64,000 bases of DNA from the NCBI RefSeq assembly GCF_009765985.1, contig NZ_LMUM01000015.1, positions 62,001 through 126,000 of the forward strand, given 5' to 3'. Positions 62,563 to 64,000 of this stretch are shown in pieces. The DNA comes from Acidobacterium sp. S8. Its GTDB lineage: Bacteria > Acidobacteriota > Terriglobia > Terriglobales > Acidobacteriaceae. Below the pieces are notes generated by a model. That model worked only from the letters and a program-made list of their open reading frames with translations, was not told where the DNA came from and made no database searches. Position numbers and translations under genes: made by a program. How positions within the stretch are numbered: the first letter of the stretch is position 1; every line of letters starts with the position of its first letter.

Positions 62563-62895
62563 TCAGTACCGGGCCACACTGGGATCGACCGATGCAGCCC
62601 ACGCATCAATGCCGCCACGGAGGGATTGCGCCTGTTCAAATCCCTGGTTCCGCAGCCAGACGGCCACGTTCATGGATCGCACGCCATGATGGCAGATGGT
62701 CACGATATGCGCATCCGGGTCCAGTTCGTGGTTGGCGCGGCTGGGCACATCGCCCATGGGCATCAGCGTACTGCCTTCAATGCGGGCAATCGCAAATTCC
62801 CCCGGCTCTCGAACATCCAGCAACACAGTACGCTCCCGCTCCGGCCCCGCGATGATCGCGGCCAGCTGCGACGCAGTAATTTCATAATCAAGCAT
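62563..62895 (-). CDS. Single-domain rhodanese-like protein
   Basis: A 110-residue rhodanese domain. VLLDVREPGEFAIARIEGST is the N-terminal CH2A-type motif, the active-site cysteine is in IVTICHHGVRSMNVA and the C-terminal GGIDAWAASVDP is typical. It probably moves sulfane sulfur to a thiol acceptor; with mobA in the same run a role in cofactor sulfur supply is conceivable. ATG 62895 gives the standard domain start. Confidence 0.92.
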   Translation of the reverse strand: MLDYEITASQLAAIIAGPERERTVLLDVREPGEFAIARIEGSTLMPMGDVPSRANHELDPDAHIVTICHHGVRSMNVAVWLRNQGFEQAQSLRGGIDAWAASVDPSVARY

Positions 62896-62965
62896 GTTTT
62901 CAGAATATTGTATCGGACGTCGAGATCGCGCCGCTGAAGGTAGGGAGTAGTTGCGGGGCGCGTCC

Positions 62966-62998
62966 CCCATCCTTTCGCGTTCTCTGCGAAAGGGTGGG
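62966..62998. repeat. CCCATCCTTTCGC inverted repeat, copy 2
   Basis: Same stem as at 46534-46566 (CCCATCCTTTCGC / GCGAAAGGGTGGG) with a 7-nt loop of different sequence. It lies between the rhodanese gene and the Thr-rich protein gene, on the 3' side of the latter. Confidence 0.8.
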
Positions 62999-63026
62999 AG
63001 CGAATCATGTCAACGTAATCGGCGAT

Positions 63027-64000
63027 CTAGGAGTGCGGCGTAGAACCGCTCGCCACATATTGCTGGGGAGCCGATCCACTCGTCCCCTGTGGAGACGGAG
63101 ACGATGTAGTTGTAGTTGTAGTTGTAGTTGTAGTCGGCATCGGAGGCGCTGGCTTCTGCTGATCGGAATCCTTCCCCATGCCTGTCGGGAACTGCACCGG
63201 CTGCATCGTAGGACGGTCTTTCTGGTCATCCGTCGGCAGCGTTTCCCCGGGCTTCCGTAACGAAGGCGGAGCCTGCGGAGCCGTTTGCTTGGCCGCTTCC
63301 GCAGGATCTTCATCGCCCAGCTTCACGATGTGAACATTCGGATCGGCCACCGTATTCCAGTAGTTGCCCATTTCATTGTCTGCGCGAATTACCGGAGGCT
63401 TACCCACCTCAGCAGTCTCTACGCGGATCACGCGGTTACCGTTGATGCGCACAAATTCGACCGGCTTCGGAGCTTCGCCGTAGATCCATTCCTCAAACGG
63501 CATCTGCCCTTCCTGCTCGCGAACCTTCTGCTGCGGTGTTCCCATCGCATGGATCACCATCTCTGTGCTCATTCCCACCAGCACATGATGATCGAGAATG
63601 GCCTGCTTCAGCATTGGCGGCAACGTATCGGTATACGCCACAGTAGGAGATTTCACGCCGAATCCCAGCACCGGCGCCAGCAACGCCTCTACCTGCTGGC
63701 CGGAAACATCCGGCACGTCATGCGCAAAAACCAGCGTGATGCGTGAACCCACCGGTTCCTGCCCACTATCCTGCGCAATCGGCGTCGTGTAGTTTGGGTC
63801 GGTCCCCAGCGAGATATGCCGCATCCATTTGTGCTTATGATCCGGGCCGCCGTTCAACAGGAAAACAATCTTGTTTTCCTTGATGCTCACGTCCGTAATG
63901 ATGCAGCGGTCCCCCGGCTTTGCTGAAGTGCCATGTTCGTTCAATTCATTGATGTAATCAGAACCTGTCGGCTGCATATCGCCGTTTGCGTGCAGCGTCA
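63027..64000 (-). CDS. Thr-repeat protein, 5'-truncated by window edge
   Basis: At least 324 codons, open at the window end. The first ATG inside the window is at 63977, but the frame continues upstream without a stop, and the family start probably lies beyond 64000. No family is certain. The body has a RCIITDVSIKENKIVFLLNG strand region and a MSTEMVIHAMGTPQQKVREQ motif that resembles a SmpA/BamE-like small fold. The C-terminal 90 residues are Pro/Gln/Thr-rich with a run of ten threonines coded by a hexanucleotide repeat. Secretion is likely but the N-terminus is not visible. Confidence 0.6.
   Translation of the reverse strand, partial: TLHANGDMQPTGSDYINELNEHGTSAKPGDRCIITDVSIKENKIVFLLNGGPDHKHKWMRHISLGTDPNYTTPIAQDSGQEPVGSRITLVFAHDVPDVSGQQVEALLAPVLGFGVKSPTVAYTDTLPPMLKQAILDHHVLVGMSTEMVIHAMGTPQQKVREQEGQMPFEEWIYGEAPKPVEFVRINGNRVIRVETAEVGKPPVIRADNEMGNYWNTVADPNVHIVKLGDEDPAEAAKQTAPQAPPSLRKPGETLPTDDQKDRPTMQPVQFPTGMGKDSDQQKPAPPMPTTTTTTTTTTSSPSPQGTSGSAPQQYVASGSTPHS
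63105..63134. repeat. Five TGTAGT hexanucleotide repeats
   Basis: Five perfect tandem copies of TGTAGT, which code for ten consecutive threonines (ACT ACA on the minus strand) in the C-terminal linker of the gene at 63027. Unit changes would alter linker length without breaking the frame. Confidence 0.9.

Overview
The window looks like a chromosomal segment of an acidobacterium of the class Terriglobia (Acidobacteriaceae-like). The argument is family-based: an acidobacterial-type exported VWA protein, a very large Oar-like TonB-dependent receptor with an N-terminal carboxypeptidase-regulatory domain, an ADOP-type orphan permease paired with a PadR repressor, and many Sec-exported proteins of unknown role. 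Gene density is normal, strands switch often, and I see no transposase, integrase, phage gene, CRISPR array or recognisable defence system.

Layout. 1-6.5 kb: a DUF6979-like protein, an exported VWA protein, an overlapping pair of exported amidohydrolases (one with a full metal site, one degenerate), and a GT-C-like membrane protein. 6.5-20.4 kb: a glycan-use region with two divergent arms. The minus arm encodes the TonB receptor, a PIG-L/LmbE deacetylase, a CocE/S15 hydrolase and a GH18 chitinase. The plus arm is a tightly overlapped APC permease, PfkB sugar kinase and GH4 phosphoglycosidase. 20.4-23.0 kb: an alkylation-repair operon, with an Ada methyl-sensor/AraC protein, AlkA, Ogt and a degenerate M41-like protein. 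The Ada and AlkA parts are in different frames. 23-30.5 kb: a PAS-GGDEF cyclase, a TonB_C protein, tRNA-Ser(GGA) with a decayed tandem copy, a MATE pump, an MFS nucleoside transporter, a frameshifted exostosin-like glycosyltransferase and two intergenic clusters of REP-like palindromes.

30.5-43.8 kb: the TCA genes mdh and icd, an exported Gfo/Idh/MocA protein, a YtxH protein, a UGM-like flavoprotein, a YmdB phosphodiesterase, an Rrf2 regulator, a VOC protein, an MFS/spermidine-synthase fusion, two exported low-complexity/TPR proteins and an SDR. 43.8-51.1 kb: ADOP permease, PadR and SMC. 51.4-56 kb: purC, cvpA, a Fis-type HTH gene, a HAD phosphatase and a secretin, all on the plus strand; HAD and secretin overlap by 4 bp. 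56-64 kb: a minus-strand series of a DsbA-like thioredoxin, nadE, a frameshifted lipocalin-like gene, an MlaF-type ATPase, mobA, an M20 dipeptidase, VanZ, a rhodanese and a 5'-truncated exported protein.

No wholly new system is obvious. The points most worth a second look are the competent/degenerate amidohydrolase pair, the PTS-free kinase-GH4 cassette, the split Ada-AlkA with a protease-like pseudoenzyme in the same operon, the HAD-secretin coupling, the acidic insert in the SMC head, and the modular REP-like repeats. Three genes carry frame breaks. These may be real decay or assembly error, and raw reads would be needed to decide.
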